Below, piece after piece: positions 16,529 to 25,235 of a stretch of 64,000 bases of DNA. The DNA comes from Nocardioides salarius. Its GTDB lineage: Bacteria; Actinomycetota; Actinomycetes; Propionibacteriales; Nocardioidaceae. The stretch lies in NCBI RefSeq assembly GCF_016907435.1, contig NZ_JAFBBZ010000001.1, positions 1,426,001 through 1,490,000 of the forward strand. The letters are read 5' to 3'. Under the pieces are notes generated by a model that saw only the letters and a list, made by a program, of their open reading frames with translations, was not told where the DNA came from and made no database searches. The first letter of the stretch is position 1, and every line of letters begins with the position of its first letter. The translations under genes and the position numbers were made by a program.

Positions 16529-16534
16529 TAGGCT
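16529..16534 (+). promoter_or_regulatory. -10 box (TAGGCT) upstream of the second GGDEF-EAL gene
   Basis: TAGGCT fits the housekeeping actinobacterial -10. Transcription would begin near 16541, 40 bases before the ATG. The sigma-28-type hexamer is absent, so this gene may be under different control from the pilus operons. Confidence 0.4.
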
Positions 16535-16580
16535 CCGCACCGACGGGCCACGACGGCCCGCGACACCCCCGGGGGTTGCG

Positions 16581-18071
16581 ATGGACGCCGAGAGCGCGCG
16601 CGGGCTGGCCGCGCGCCTGCCGCGCGTCGGTCACCGGCTGCCGCGGCTGCACCCGGGCCGCGGGCTCGCCGGGCTGCTCGGCGGCCCGCACCAGCCGGGG
16701 GCCGGGCCCGACCACGCCGCCACCGACGTCCTGACCGGGCTCGGCGACCGCTCCGCGCTGGCGCGGCACGCCGATCGCCTCGAGACCGGGCCGGCGGCGC
16801 ACGCCCTGCTGGTGCTCGACCTCGACGGCTTCAAGGCCGTCAACGACATGGCCGGCCACGAGGCCGGCGACGCGGTGCTGCGGGAGGTGGCGCGCCGGGT
16901 CGCCGAGGTCGCCGGCGACGACGGGGTCGCGGTGCGGCTCGGCGGCGACGAGTTCGCGCTGCTGAGCGGGCCGCTCACCGGCCCGCCGGCCGAGGCCGCC
17001 GCCGCGGCCGAGGAGCTGGCGAGCCGGGTGGAGGCCAGCATCGCCCGCCCGGTGCGCACCCAGGGCGTGGACCTGTCGGTGCGCGCCTCGGTCGGGGTCG
17101 CCCTGCACCGGCGCGACGGGCACGGGCTCGAGCAGCTGCTGCGCGCCGCCGACCAGGCGATGTACGCCGCCAAGGCGGCCCGCGGACGGCCCCCGGGCGG
17201 CGTACGCCTGCCCGACCTGCCCGACGTGCCCGAGGAGGAGCTGGCCACCGACCTCGCCCGGGCCGTGGACGAGGGCGGGCTCGAGCTGCACTACCAGCCC
17301 CAGGTGACCTGGTCGGGCGCGGTCAGCGGGGTCGAGGCGCTGCTCCGCTGGCCGCACCCACGGCTGGGGGTGCTGGCGCCACGCCAGGTGCTGCCGCTGG
17401 CCCAGCGCCACGGCCTGACCACCCGGCTGGCGCTCTGGACGATCGAGCGGGCGCTGGCCGACCGGCGCCTCCTGGCCGCCGACCTGGGCGTGGAGGTCGT
17501 GGTCTCGGTCAACATCGCCGCGCGCGACCTGCTGGGGCACGCGTTCGTGCCCGACATCGCCCGGCTGCTGCACGCCGACGCGGCGGGCGCTCCCCCGGGC
17601 CCGCGGCTGACCCTCGAGATCGGCGAGCCGAGCCCGCACCCGGTGCCCCAGGTCGTCTCGCTCTTCGAGAGGCTCGCCGAGCTCGGCGTGGCGGTGAGCA
17701 TCCACGAGCTCGGGCTGGGCCAGGTCTCGCTGGCGGCGATCTCGCGCTACCCGGCGGTCCGCGAGCTCAAGATCGACCCCCTGCTGGTGCGCCAGGTCGC
17801 CGACGACGAGGCCACCGCCCGCCTAGTGCGCGCCATCGTCGGCGCCGCCCACGGCCTCGAGGTCGAGGTCGTCGCCGAGGGCGTCGAGGACCACCGCACC
17901 GTGCGCCGGCTGCGCGAGCTGGGCTGCGACCGGCTGCAGGGCTTCGCCGTGGCGGCGCCGGCCGACCTGGCCGAGCTGCGCGCCTGGGCCGGGCGCTGGC
18001 CGGACGTGCAGGCGCAGGTGCTGGGCCCCACGCTGCCCGTGCCGCCCGCTCCGCCGGCTCCGCCTGCCTAG
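16581..18071 (+). CDS. GGDEF-EAL protein, likely diguanylate cyclase
   Basis: The 496-aa protein has an intact GGDEF site (RLGGDEFALL, about residue 125) with no RxxD inhibitory site. Its EAL domain keeps EALLRW, VNIA and LKID, but ITE is changed to IGEP and DDFGTG to HELGLG, so hydrolysis is doubtful. The architecture matches the protein at 14293-15678 and the two are probably ancient paralogues. The C terminus is a short Pro/Ala tail. It is 78 bases downstream of pilD with its own candidate promoter, and 225 bases before the receiver-like gene. Confidence 0.87.
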   Translation: MDAESARGLAARLPRVGHRLPRLHPGRGLAGLLGGPHQPGAGPDHAATDVLTGLGDRSALARHADRLETGPAAHALLVLDLDGFKAVNDMAGHEAGDAVLREVARRVAEVAGDDGVAVRLGGDEFALLSGPLTGPPAEAAAAAEELASRVEASIARPVRTQGVDLSVRASVGVALHRRDGHGLEQLLRAADQAMYAAKAARGRPPGGVRLPDLPDVPEEELATDLARAVDEGGLELHYQPQVTWSGAVSGVEALLRWPHPRLGVLAPRQVLPLAQRHGLTTRLALWTIERALADRRLLAADLGVEVVVSVNIAARDLLGHAFVPDIARLLHADAAGAPPGPRLTLEIGEPSPHPVPQVVSLFERLAELGVAVSIHELGLGQVSLAAISRYPAVRELKIDPLLVRQVADDEATARLVRAIVGAAHGLEVEVVAEGVEDHRTVRRLRELGCDRLQGFAVAAPADLAELRAWAGRWPDVQAQVLGPTLPVPPAPPAPPA

Positions 18072-18296
18072 GAACCCCAGGCGAGGCACCCCCGCCGTAG
18101 GAGCACCGGGTGGTCACGGCATGGCCCGAAATGACTACGCACCCCAGTAGCCGATCGGTCGAACGTGGCCCGACCCCCTTCCCCTGGGCGCCCGGGGAGG
18201 CGAGGATTCGTGCGCACCCCAGCCCCGTGCGTCACACCCGTCACCCACCCCCCCACGGTGACGGGACGGGGCTTCTCGAGGACGGACCCCCCCCCC

Positions 18297-18830
18297 GTGC
18301 ACACTTCCCCCACCCTGATCCCCACCCCGGCACCGACCCTGGCCCCGGCCCCCCGCCGAGCACGACCGGCCACCACGTCGCCGGCCCCCGCCGCACCCCC
18401 CGTGCTGGCGCTCACCGCGACCCCCGCCGCCACCCAGCGGGTGCGCGCGACCCTCGCGAGCGGCGGGCTGACCAACCCGGTGCGAGGACTGCACGACAGC
18501 AGCGACGCGGCGCGCTACCTGCTGGCCCGCGGCCCGTGGCAGGACCGGGCCCGGCACCCGCTGCCGGCCGTGGTGGTGGCCGACCTGCACCTGCGCGCCG
18601 GCGCCCCGGACGGCTCGGTGCTCGACCTCCTCCGGCTGCGCCGCGAGCGGCCCGAGCTGCAGCACATCCCGGTGGTCGTGGTGGGCCGCGACGCCGACGA
18701 CGAGGAGATCGACGCGGTGCACGACCTGGGGGCGGCGGCGTACCTCGCCCACACCGTGGCCGGCTCGGTGCTCGTCGACGTCATCCGTGGCCTGGGGATG
18801 CGCTGGTCGCTGGCTCCCGCCGCGTCGTGA
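18297..18830 (+). CDS. receiver-like (degenerate response regulator) domain protein
   Basis: A Pro/Ala/Thr-rich N-terminal region precedes a domain with receiver topology. PAVVVADLHL places an Asp where the phosphoacceptor sits, and IPVVVVGRDADDEEIDAVHDLGAAAYL resembles beta4-alpha4-beta5. The conserved Lys of the K-P motif is missing (AHTV follows YL), so phosphorylation may not occur. The start is uncertain: the GTG at 18297 has GAGGAC upstream, and the frame stays open to about 18165. The stop overlaps the EAL gene (GTGA), suggesting that it acts with that phosphodiesterase. Confidence 0.65.
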   Translation: MHTSPTLIPTPAPTLAPAPRRARPATTSPAPAAPPVLALTATPAATQRVRATLASGGLTNPVRGLHDSSDAARYLLARGPWQDRARHPLPAVVVADLHLRAGAPDGSVLDLLRLRRERPELQHIPVVVVGRDADDEEIDAVHDLGAAAYLAHTVAGSVLVDVIRGLGMRWSLAPAAS

Positions 18831-20203
18831 GCCTCGCGCCACTGCCCGGCCCCCTCCAGCCCGGCCCCCTCCAGCCAGGGTCCCTGCGGCCCGGGCCCCT
18901 CGCACCGAGCAGCCTCGTGCCGGGCGCTCGGCCCGCCGACCCGCGTCCGGGCCTGCGGGTCGCCTCGCGCGACGGCGACGCCGAGCCCACCCTCGCGTGG
19001 CTGCTGGAGCAGCCCGAGCGGCCGGTGGCGGTGCTCAGCGCCGTCGTCTCCAACGCGGGCGACCTGCTCGAGCGCTTCGGCACCGACGGGCTCGAGCAGG
19101 TCCTCTCGACCCTGGGTGAGCGGCTCCGGCGCGGCTGCGCGGCGCGGGTGCTGCGGGTCTCGCCGCTGGGCGGGCTCGTCTTCACGGTGCCGTCCCCGGC
19201 CGAGCCGAGCCCGGCCGGCGACCCGGCCCTCGCGGCGATCACCGGCGCGGAGGAGTCGCTGCGCGACTTCGTCGAGGTCGGGGGCGAGCAGGCCTGGCCC
19301 GTGGTGAGCCTGGGCGTACGCCGCGTGGGCGCCCGCGACGAGGCCGCCCAGCTGCTGCGCGACGCCAGGTCGGCGCTGGTGCGCGCCCAGCAGGAGAGCC
19401 CCGGCACGACCACCTGCTGGCCGGCCGGGCGGACCGGCTCCGACCTGGGGCGGCTGCGGCTGGTCGACGACCTGGTCGGGGCGCTGCGCCAGCACCCCGA
19501 GCAGCTGGCCCTGGCCTACCAGCCGGTCGTCGACCTGACCACCGGCGAGGTCGGTGGCGTCGAGGCGCTGCTGCGCTGGACCCACCCCGAGCGCGGCGCC
19601 GTCTCGCCGCTGGTGGCGGTGGCCGCCGCCGAGCGCAGCGGGCTGGTGCGCGAGCTCGGCCTGCTGGTCGTCGACCGGGCGCTGGCCCAGCTGCGCGCCT
19701 GGCAGCGGCCCACCCCGCTGACCATGCACGTCAACGTCTCGCCCCTGCAGCTGCGCGCGCCCGGGTTCGTGCCCGCCGTGGCCCGCCTGCTCGAGCAGCA
19801 CGACGTGCGGGCCTCCGCGCTGCTGCTGGAGATCACCGAGAGCGCCGCGATGTCGGGCGACCCCGAGGTGCTCGCGGCCCTCGACGCGCTGGGCGAGCTC
19901 GGGGTGCGCCTGGGCATCGACGACTTCGGCACCGGCTACTCCTCGATCTCGCGGCTGCAGCAGCTGCCGGTCGACACCGTCAAGATCGACCGCTCGCTGG
20001 TCTGCGAGATCGGCGGCTCGGCGCCCGCCTTCGAGATGCTGCGCGCCGTGCTGGGCCTGCTGCGGACCTCCCCGGGCCTGACGATCGTCGCCGAGGGCGT
20101 CGAGACCGCCCTGCAGTCGGCCCACCTGCGCGCCCTGGGCTGCCGCTGGGCGCAGGGCTACCACCTCGGCCGACCCGTCCCCCCGGGCGACGTGCGCCTC
20201 TGA
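18827..20203 (+). CDS. EAL-domain c-di-GMP phosphodiesterase with degenerate GGDEF domain
   Basis: The 458-aa protein starts with a short Pro/Leu/Gln repeat (LQPGP units), then a vestigial GGDEF domain (SPLGGLVF at the active-site position). A complete EAL domain follows from about residue 215. All catalytic signatures are present: EALLRW, HVNVSP, LEITES, DDFGTGYSS, VKIDRSLV, AEGVET and QGYHLGRP. It should hydrolyse c-di-GMP to pGpG, opposing the two GGDEF proteins upstream. It is coupled to the receiver-like protein. The gene ends the pilus/c-di-GMP block. Confidence 0.9.
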   Translation: MSLAPLPGPLQPGPLQPGSLRPGPLAPSSLVPGARPADPRPGLRVASRDGDAEPTLAWLLEQPERPVAVLSAVVSNAGDLLERFGTDGLEQVLSTLGERLRRGCAARVLRVSPLGGLVFTVPSPAEPSPAGDPALAAITGAEESLRDFVEVGGEQAWPVVSLGVRRVGARDEAAQLLRDARSALVRAQQESPGTTTCWPAGRTGSDLGRLRLVDDLVGALRQHPEQLALAYQPVVDLTTGEVGGVEALLRWTHPERGAVSPLVAVAAAERSGLVRELGLLVVDRALAQLRAWQRPTPLTMHVNVSPLQLRAPGFVPAVARLLEQHDVRASALLLEITESAAMSGDPEVLAALDALGELGVRLGIDDFGTGYSSISRLQQLPVDTVKIDRSLVCEIGGSAPAFEMLRAVLGLLRTSPGLTIVAEGVETALQSAHLRALGCRWAQGYHLGRPVPPGDVRL

Positions 20204-20237
20204 CGCGTGCCGCCGGCGCCTTCTGGAGCCGGGGTGG

Positions 20238-20304
20238 GGGAAAGTCCCTGACGTTCCACACCACCCACCCGCGTGTCGCGGCGCGAGAGGTCAGGGACTA
20301 TCCC
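20238..20304. terminator. 15-bp inverted repeat between convergent genes
   Basis: gggaaagtccctgac (20238-20252) pairs with 20290-20304 with one mismatch, around a 37-base loop. It overlaps the stop codon of the minus-strand gene at 20298 and lies after the EAL gene stop. Bidirectional termination is the simplest explanation. Confidence 0.5.
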
Positions 20305-21497
20305 GGCGGGGCGAGCTCGACGACCCAGTCGCCGCCCTGGTCGCGGGTGACCTCGCCGGCGACGATCCCGGCACGGCCTGGCACCGGCGCGACCGGGCGC
20401 TGCTGCACCCGCCGCGACCACTCGACGTACAGCTCGTCGACGACCAGGGCCCGGCGGCCGTCGATGCGCAGGCTCACGCGGGCGCGGCGCGGCGAGAGCC
20501 GCTCGACGTCGTGCAGCACCCGGCCGGGCCGCTCGTCGGCCGACGGCTTCTCGTTGCGCGAGCGGGCGTCGCGCAGGCGGGCGTCGCGGGGCACGCGCAC
20601 GACCGCCGACAGCTCGGCCCACGACGTGCGGGTGCCGCGGCACACCAGCACCACGCGCGCCTCGCCGGCCCCGGTGGCGCAGGCGCCGTGGGCGCTGCGC
20701 TCGGCCCGCACCGCGGGCACGCTGCGCACGGTGCGCTGGGTGATGGTGCGGCGGGCGATCTCGGTGGCCCCGATGACGGCCACCGAGTCCCCGCTGACGG
20801 GGTCGATGGCGACGGCTGCCAGCAGGTAGCGCCCGGTGGGCAGGCTGGCGCGGCGCCGGTTGCCCTTGCCGCCGTCCCAGGCCCAGGTCGCGGGCCCGGC
20901 GGCCAGCACGGCCCGCCGCTCGGTGACCACGCGGCCCCGGGCGACGTCGAAGGCCAGCAGCACCACGTCGGTGGGCGCCGAGACGTCGAAGACCAGCTCG
21001 GCGGTGTCGGCGAACCCGTCGCGCACGGTGGGGTAGAAGACCGGGCTGACGCGCGCGTCGGTGAACGCGACGGGGCGCCAGACCGAGAAGGCGACGCCGG
21101 CGCTCGGGCCCGCCGCTGCGGGGCCCTCGCCCGGGTCGTCGCCGGGAGCAGCGCCCGCCACCGGGTCGAGCTGGGCGGTGGCGGTGCAGTCGGAGGCCGG
21201 CGCCTCGACGGGCGCGACCTCGACCCCGACCCGGCCGCTGGGGGCGCTGAAGGTGGTGTGGTGCTCGTAGCCGCTCGAGGGGCACACGACGCTGAGGCGC
21301 CCGTCGTGGCCGGCCGCGCCGCGCGAGACCTCCACGACGACCGGTCCGCTCCAGCCGGTGGCGACCCGCTGCCCGTCACCGGGGGCGCTGATGGCCACCT
21401 CGGGGGCGGAAGGCGTCTCTCCCGCGGCCCCCACCACGGGAGAGACGCTCAGGAGGAGAGCGGTCACGACGAGCCGGGACATCGAGCTCGCGTTCAC
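20298..21497 (-). CDS. secreted protein of unknown function
   Basis: A roughly 399-aa protein with a signal peptide (LVVTALLLSVSPVVGAAG). It then has Ig/fibronectin-like beta sequence: VSAPTDVVLLAFDVARGRVV, then WAWDGGKGNRRRASLPTGRY, which resembles FlgD/Ig-like ligand domains. I recognise no catalytic motif. The GTG at 21497 is preferred because GGGGAGG lies six bases upstream; an ATG at 21503 and another at 21482 are in frame. It probably faces the cell surface. It has no clear operon partner. Confidence 0.65.
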   Translation of the reverse strand: MNASSMSRLVVTALLLSVSPVVGAAGETPSAPEVAISAPGDGQRVATGWSGPVVVEVSRGAAGHDGRLSVVCPSSGYEHHTTFSAPSGRVGVEVAPVEAPASDCTATAQLDPVAGAAPGDDPGEGPAAAGPSAGVAFSVWRPVAFTDARVSPVFYPTVRDGFADTAELVFDVSAPTDVVLLAFDVARGRVVTERRAVLAAGPATWAWDGGKGNRRRASLPTGRYLLAAVAIDPVSGDSVAVIGATEIARRTITQRTVRSVPAVRAERSAHGACATGAGEARVVLVCRGTRTSWAELSAVVRVPRDARLRDARSRNEKPSADERPGRVLHDVERLSPRRARVSLRIDGRRALVVDELYVEWSRRVQQRPVAPVPGRAGIVAGEVTRDQGGDWVVELAPPG

Positions 21498-21600
21498 CTG
21501 CATCCTCCCCGCCGACGCGACTGGAAGCGTCGTCCCGACGATGCTGCGGGTCGGCGGGGGGCCGCGTCATACCCCACGTCGGGTATGTCGGTGCCGGGGG

Positions 21601-22161
21601 TCAGTCGGCGGTCGACTCCTGCTCGGCGTCGGTGCCGTCCTCGGCCTCCAACCAGCCGCGGAACGCGTCGAGGTTGCGGGTCGACTCCCCGCGCAGCGTG
21701 CGCCATTCCCACTCCTTGCGGATCGAGGAGGCGAAGCCGAGCTCGAGGATGGCGTTGAACGACTCGTCGGCGTAGGTCAGCACCGAGCCCAGCAGCCGGT
21801 CGAGCTCGGCCTCGTCGACCACCGACAGCGGCAGCCGCGCGTCGAGGTAGATGTCGCCGGTGCGGTCGACGGCGAACGCGACGGCGTACAGGCGCAGGTT
21901 CTTCTCCAGCAGCCAGCGCCACACGCGCTCGTGGTTCTCGTCGGGGTTGCGGCACACGAAGGCGTGCACGCCCAGCGCGTGGGCGCCGACGTCGAGGCGC
22001 ACGGGGGTCTGCAGCTTCTTCTCGCCGGGCAGCGCGAAGGAGAACAGCCCGGGGCTGGGCTCCTGCGCCTCGATCTCGTTGGTGGCCAGCCAGGCCCGCA
22101 CCACCTCGGCGGCGCGCTCCTGCTCCTGGCTGGTCGGGGTGCGCATCTGCTCGTCGCTCAT
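21601..22161 (-). CDS. YbjN-domain protein
   Basis: The 186-aa acidic cytosolic protein shows the YbjN (type III secretion chaperone-like) fold signatures: [35 protein letters not shown] and [19 protein letters not shown]. In mycobacteria and Streptomyces a YbjN-family gene is often found beside mshA, as here. Its ATG overlaps the mshA stop (ATGA). Biochemical role is unknown. Confidence 0.8.
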   Translation of the reverse strand: MSDEQMRTPTSQEQERAAEVVRAWLATNEIEAQEPSPGLFSFALPGEKKLQTPVRLDVGAHALGVHAFVCRNPDENHERVWRWLLEKNLRLYAVAFAVDRTGDIYLDARLPLSVVDEAELDRLLGSVLTYADESFNAILELGFASSIRKEWEWRTLRGESTRNLDAFRGWLEAEDGTDAEQESTAD

Positions 22162-23441
22162 GCGAGGGCCTCCTGCCGCATCATCCACCGGGCACGTTCG
22201 TAGCCGCCGAGCATCGCCTCGGCGGTGGCCTCCCACGAGAACCCCTTGGCCTGCAGCACCGCGCCGGAGCGCAGCCGCTGGGCCAGCAGCGGCTCGGTGA
22301 GCACCCGCGCGATCGCGTCGGCCCAGTCGCCGGCCTCGTGGCCCTCGACGAGCAGCCCGCTGTGGCCGTCGCGCACCACGGTGGTCAGCCCGCCGACGGC
22401 CGCGGCGACGACGGGGGTGCCGGTCGCCTGCGCCTCGGCGGCGACCAGCCCGAAGGACTCGTTGTAGGACGGCACGGCCACCAGCGTGGCGGCGGCGTAC
22501 CAGCGCGCGAGGTCGGCCTGGGCGACCGGCGGCACGAACCGCACCACGTCGCCCAGGCCCAGCTCGCGGGCCAGCGTGGCGAGCGCGTCGGGGTGCTCCA
22601 GGCCGCTGCCCGAGGGGCCGCCGACGACCGGCACGACCAGGCGCTCGCGCAGGCCGGGGTCGCGGCGCAGCAGCTCGGCGACCGCGCGCAGCAGCACGTC
22701 GGGGCCCTTGAGCGGCTGGATGCGCCCGGCGAAGAGCAGCACGTCGGCGTCGACGGGCAGCCCGAGCTCGCGGCGTACGTCGGCGCGCTCGCGGGGGCGG
22801 AAGACGTCGAGGTCGACGCCGGGGTGGACCACCTCGACGCGCCCGGCGTGGGCGTCGTAGAGGTTGATCAGCTGCTTGGCCTCGAGGTCGGTGTTGGCGA
22901 CCAGCAGGTCGGCGGCCTCGACGACCTGCTCCTCGCCGATGACGCGGGCCTGCGGCTCGGGGGTGTCGCCCTCGGCGAGCGCCTCGTTCTTGACCTTGGC
23001 CATCGTGTGCATCGAGTGCACCAGCGGCACGCCCCAGCGGTCGCGGGCCAGCGCGCCGACCTGCCCGGAGAGCCAGTAGTGGCTGTGCACGGCGTCGTAG
23101 TGGCCCACCGGGTGGGCGGCCTCGGTGCGCAGCACCTCGCGGGCGAAGACGCACAGCTGGCCGGGCAGCTCGGTCTTGGTCAGCCCCTCGAACGGGCCGG
23201 CGTGGATGTGGCGCACCCGCACCCCGTCGTGGGCCTCGACCACCGGCTCGAGTGCCGAGGAGGTGGCGCGGGTGAAGATGTCGACCTCGGTGCCCTGGGC
23301 GGCGAGGCGGCGGGCCAGCTCGATGACGTAGACGTTCATCCCGCCGGCGTCGCCGGTGCCGGGCTGGTCGAGAGGACTGGTGTGCAGGCTGATCATCGCG
23401 AGGCGCCGCACGGGGCGCTCGCTTCGGTGCTGGCTGCTCAC
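22158..23441 (-). CDS. mshA: D-inositol-3-phosphate glycosyltransferase (mycothiol biosynthesis)
   Basis: The 427-aa GT4-family enzyme transfers GlcNAc from UDP-GlcNAc to 1-L-inositol-1-phosphate, the first step of mycothiol synthesis. [24 protein letters not shown] is the hallmark N terminus of Msh[18 protein letters not shown] and [20 protein letters not shown] are the nucleotide-sugar binding and E-x7-E motifs. The GTG at 23441 is chosen because GGAGGA lies about five bases upstream. The presence of mycothiol supports an actinobacterial host. Confidence 0.95.
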   Translation of the reverse strand: MSSQHRSERPVRRLAMISLHTSPLDQPGTGDAGGMNVYVIELARRLAAQGTEVDIFTRATSSALEPVVEAHDGVRVRHIHAGPFEGLTKTELPGQLCVFAREVLRTEAAHPVGHYDAVHSHYWLSGQVGALARDRWGVPLVHSMHTMAKVKNEALAEGDTPEPQARVIGEEQVVEAADLLVANTDLEAKQLINLYDAHAGRVEVVHPGVDLDVFRPRERADVRRELGLPVDADVLLFAGRIQPLKGPDVLLRAVAELLRRDPGLRERLVVPVVGGPSGSGLEHPDALATLARELGLGDVVRFVPPVAQADLARWYAAATLVAVPSYNESFGLVAAEAQATGTPVVAAAVGGLTTVVRDGHSGLLVEGHEAGDWADAIARVLTEPLLAQRLRSGAVLQAKGFSWEATAEAMLGGYERARWMMRQEALA

Positions 23442-23578
23442 GCAGTCCTCCGTCCGTGTGTCTGCCGGTCCCGTCACCGGGCCCTCGTCGCTCAACCCCT
23501 CGGGCCGCCCGAAGATTCCCCCAGGTCGGGTAGGTGGGGTGCGGGGGGCGGCGGGCGCCGTGGTGGTCGGGCGGGCGG

Positions 23579-23668
23579 GAGTTTCATCGGGTCCCCGACG
23601 GAACTGGCGCCGCCCGCACGAACCTTCGTGCTGGTGACGCGAGTTCCAGCGGGTGCCCGATGAAACTC
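23579..23668. repeat. 90-bp compound inverted repeat upstream of mshA
   Basis: Outer arms gagtttcatcggg (23579-23591) and 23656-23668 are perfectly complementary over 13 bases. Inner arms ggaact/agttcc (23600-23605, 23642-23647) and a central gcacgaa-cc-ttcgtgc hairpin (23616-23631) complete a three-part structure. The block reads similarly on both strands. It lies in the 236-base gap between mshA and the membrane-protein gene; nothing else was recognised there. Confidence 0.65.
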
Positions 23669-23677
23669 TGACAGGCC

Positions 23678-24142
23678 TCAGCCCGCGTGCGCCCCACCCG
23701 TACGGCGCCGCCCCGGTGCCGGTCGTGCGGCCCGGGTCGGCCGGCCTCGGCCGGGGGCGGGCGGCTCGGGATCGCCGCCGGGGGTGTCGTCGCGGCGGCG
23801 GCGCCGTACCTCGCGGGCCAGCACGAGTGCGCCGAGCGCCGTCGTGAGCGCGCCCACGACGGCGTCGACCGACGCGGAGCCGCGCGCGCCCGCCAGCCCA
23901 CCGACGACGGCGAGCAGCGCTACGCACAGCACGGCGAGGCAGACGCCCACTACGAGGCGCAGCGGGGCGGCGCCCCGGTCGACGAGGCCGGCGCCGAGGG
24001 TCACGGCCGCCAGGGCCAGGAGCGCCGCACCGGGCCACCACGCGAGCGGGCCGGGCCCGGCCCAAGCCAGCAGCCACAGCGCTCCGCCCACCAGCGCGGC
24101 GAGCGCACCGCCGACGGCGGCGGGCGTCGTACCCCTGTCCAC
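23678..24142 (-). CDS. small polytopic membrane protein
   Basis: The 154-aa protein has four predicted membrane helices between residues about 8 and 108, and a cytosolic Arg/Pro-rich tail. No conserved catalytic motif is visible. The GTG start at 24142 has a weak GAGGGG upstream. It is divergent from the SDR gene at 24223. I do not recognise a family. Confidence 0.6.
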   Translation of the reverse strand: MDRGTTPAAVGGALAALVGGALWLLAWAGPGPLAWWPGAALLALAAVTLGAGLVDRGAAPLRLVVGVCLAVLCVALLAVVGGLAGARGSASVDAVVGALTTALGALVLAREVRRRRRDDTPGGDPEPPAPGRGRPTRAARPAPGRRRTGGAHAG

Positions 24143-24222
24143 AGCAGACCCCTCTCACCTGGTCGGCACCCAGTCGGCGCCCATCGTCCCAGGCCCACGG
24201 GGGCTGCGCCACAATGTGGCCC

Positions 24223-24990
24223 ATGAGCAGCCGCCTCGCCGTCGTGACCGGAGCCAGCAGCGGGATCGGGGCCGCGACCGCGCGGCGCCTGGGCGCGGAG
24301 GGGTTCCACGTGGTGTGCGCGGCCCGGCGCGCCGAGCGGGTCGAGGCGCTGGCCGCCGAGATCGGCGGCACCGCCGTGGTCTGCGACGTCACCGACGCCG
24401 AGTCGGTTTCCGCGCTGGCCACCCGGGTCGGCGAGCTGGCCGCCGAGCTCGGGCGCCCGGGTCTCGACGTGCTGGTCAACAACGCCGGCGGCGCGTTCGG
24501 CTCGGCGCCGGTCGCCGAGGGCGACGCCGCGCAGTGGCGCGCGATGTACGACGTCAACGTGATCGGCCTGATGCAGGTCACCAAGGCGCTGCTGCCCTCC
24601 CTGATCGCCTCGGGCGCCGGCGTGATCTGCAACGTCGGCTCGACCGCGGGCCGCATCGCCTACGAGGGCGGCGCCGGCTACACCGCTGCCAAGCACGGCA
24701 CCCAGGTGGTCACCGAGACGCTGCGCCTGGAGCTCTTCGACCAGCCGGTGCGGGTCTGCGAGGTCGCGCCGGGCATGGTGCGCACCGACGAGTTCGCGCT
24801 GGTGCGCTTCGAGGGCGACCAGGAGAAAGCCGACGCGGTCTACGAGGGCGTGGCCGAGCCGCTGGTGGCCGAGGACGTCGCCGACGCCATCGCCTGGGTC
24901 GTCACCCGGCCCCCGCACGTCAACGTCGACGAGCTGGTCATCCGCCCCCGCGCCCAGGCCGCCCAGCACAAGGTCCACCGCCAAGCGTGA
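24223..24990 (+). CDS. short-chain dehydrogenase/reductase (SDR)
   Basis: A classical SDR of about 255 aa. It has [15 protein letters not shown] (NAD(P) binding), NNAGG, catalytic Ser in NVGSTAG, and YTAAK as the YxxxK catalytic pair. The C-terminal region ([12 protein letters not shown]) matches the YdfG/3-hydroxy acid dehydrogenase group, so an NADP-dependent oxidoreductase acting on hydroxy acids is possible. The ATG at 24223 follows CACAAT by seven bases, suggesting a leaderless mRNA; an ATG at 24214 is in frame. The stop codon is inside the first hairpin of the repeat at 24983. Confidence 0.85.
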   Translation: MSSRLAVVTGASSGIGAATARRLGAEGFHVVCAARRAERVEALAAEIGGTAVVCDVTDAESVSALATRVGELAAELGRPGLDVLVNNAGGAFGSAPVAEGDAAQWRAMYDVNVIGLMQVTKALLPSLIASGAGVICNVGSTAGRIAYEGGAGYTAAKHGTQVVTETLRLELFDQPVRVCEVAPGMVRTDEFALVRFEGDQEKADAVYEGVAEPLVAEDVADAIAWVVTRPPHVNVDELVIRPRAQAAQHKVHRQA

Positions 24991-25170
24991 GTTCGCGAAC
25001 GCTTGAAGCGGTGGAGATCGAGCGAGCCCACGGCCGAGGAACGAGGCCGTGACAGGCGTGTCGAGATCTACCGCCAGACGTGAACTCGTGAACGTCTGGT
25101 GCGGTGGAGATCGAGCGAGCCCACGGCCGAGGAACGAGGCCGTGACAGGCGTGTCGAGATCTACCGCCAG
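24983..25170. repeat. two tandem 93-bp units, each a short hairpin plus a perfect 70-bp repeat
   Basis: Positions 25008-25077 and 25101-25170 are identical over 70 bases. The 70-mer is itself a nested inverted repeat: ggtggagatcga pairs with the tcgagatctacc end, and cacggcc pairs with ggccgtg. Each is preceded by a hairpin whose stem differs between units but remains paired (aagcgt/acgctt in the first, cagacgt/acgtctg in the second). This resembles a REP/BIME-type element located after an SDR gene. Confidence 0.75.
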
Positions 25171-25235
25171 GGCGCAGGAGTGACCGGTGGGTGGTGCAGA
25201 ACCGACTGCTCGTCCGGACGTGAGAGACTGCGCCG

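Noticed and set aside
18136..18160. GCCGATCG near 18150 as a fifth WhiG-type promoter before the receiver-like gene
   Set aside because: No TCAAGG or TAAA lies 14-16 bases upstream, so it lacks the -35 element that the four pilus promoters share.
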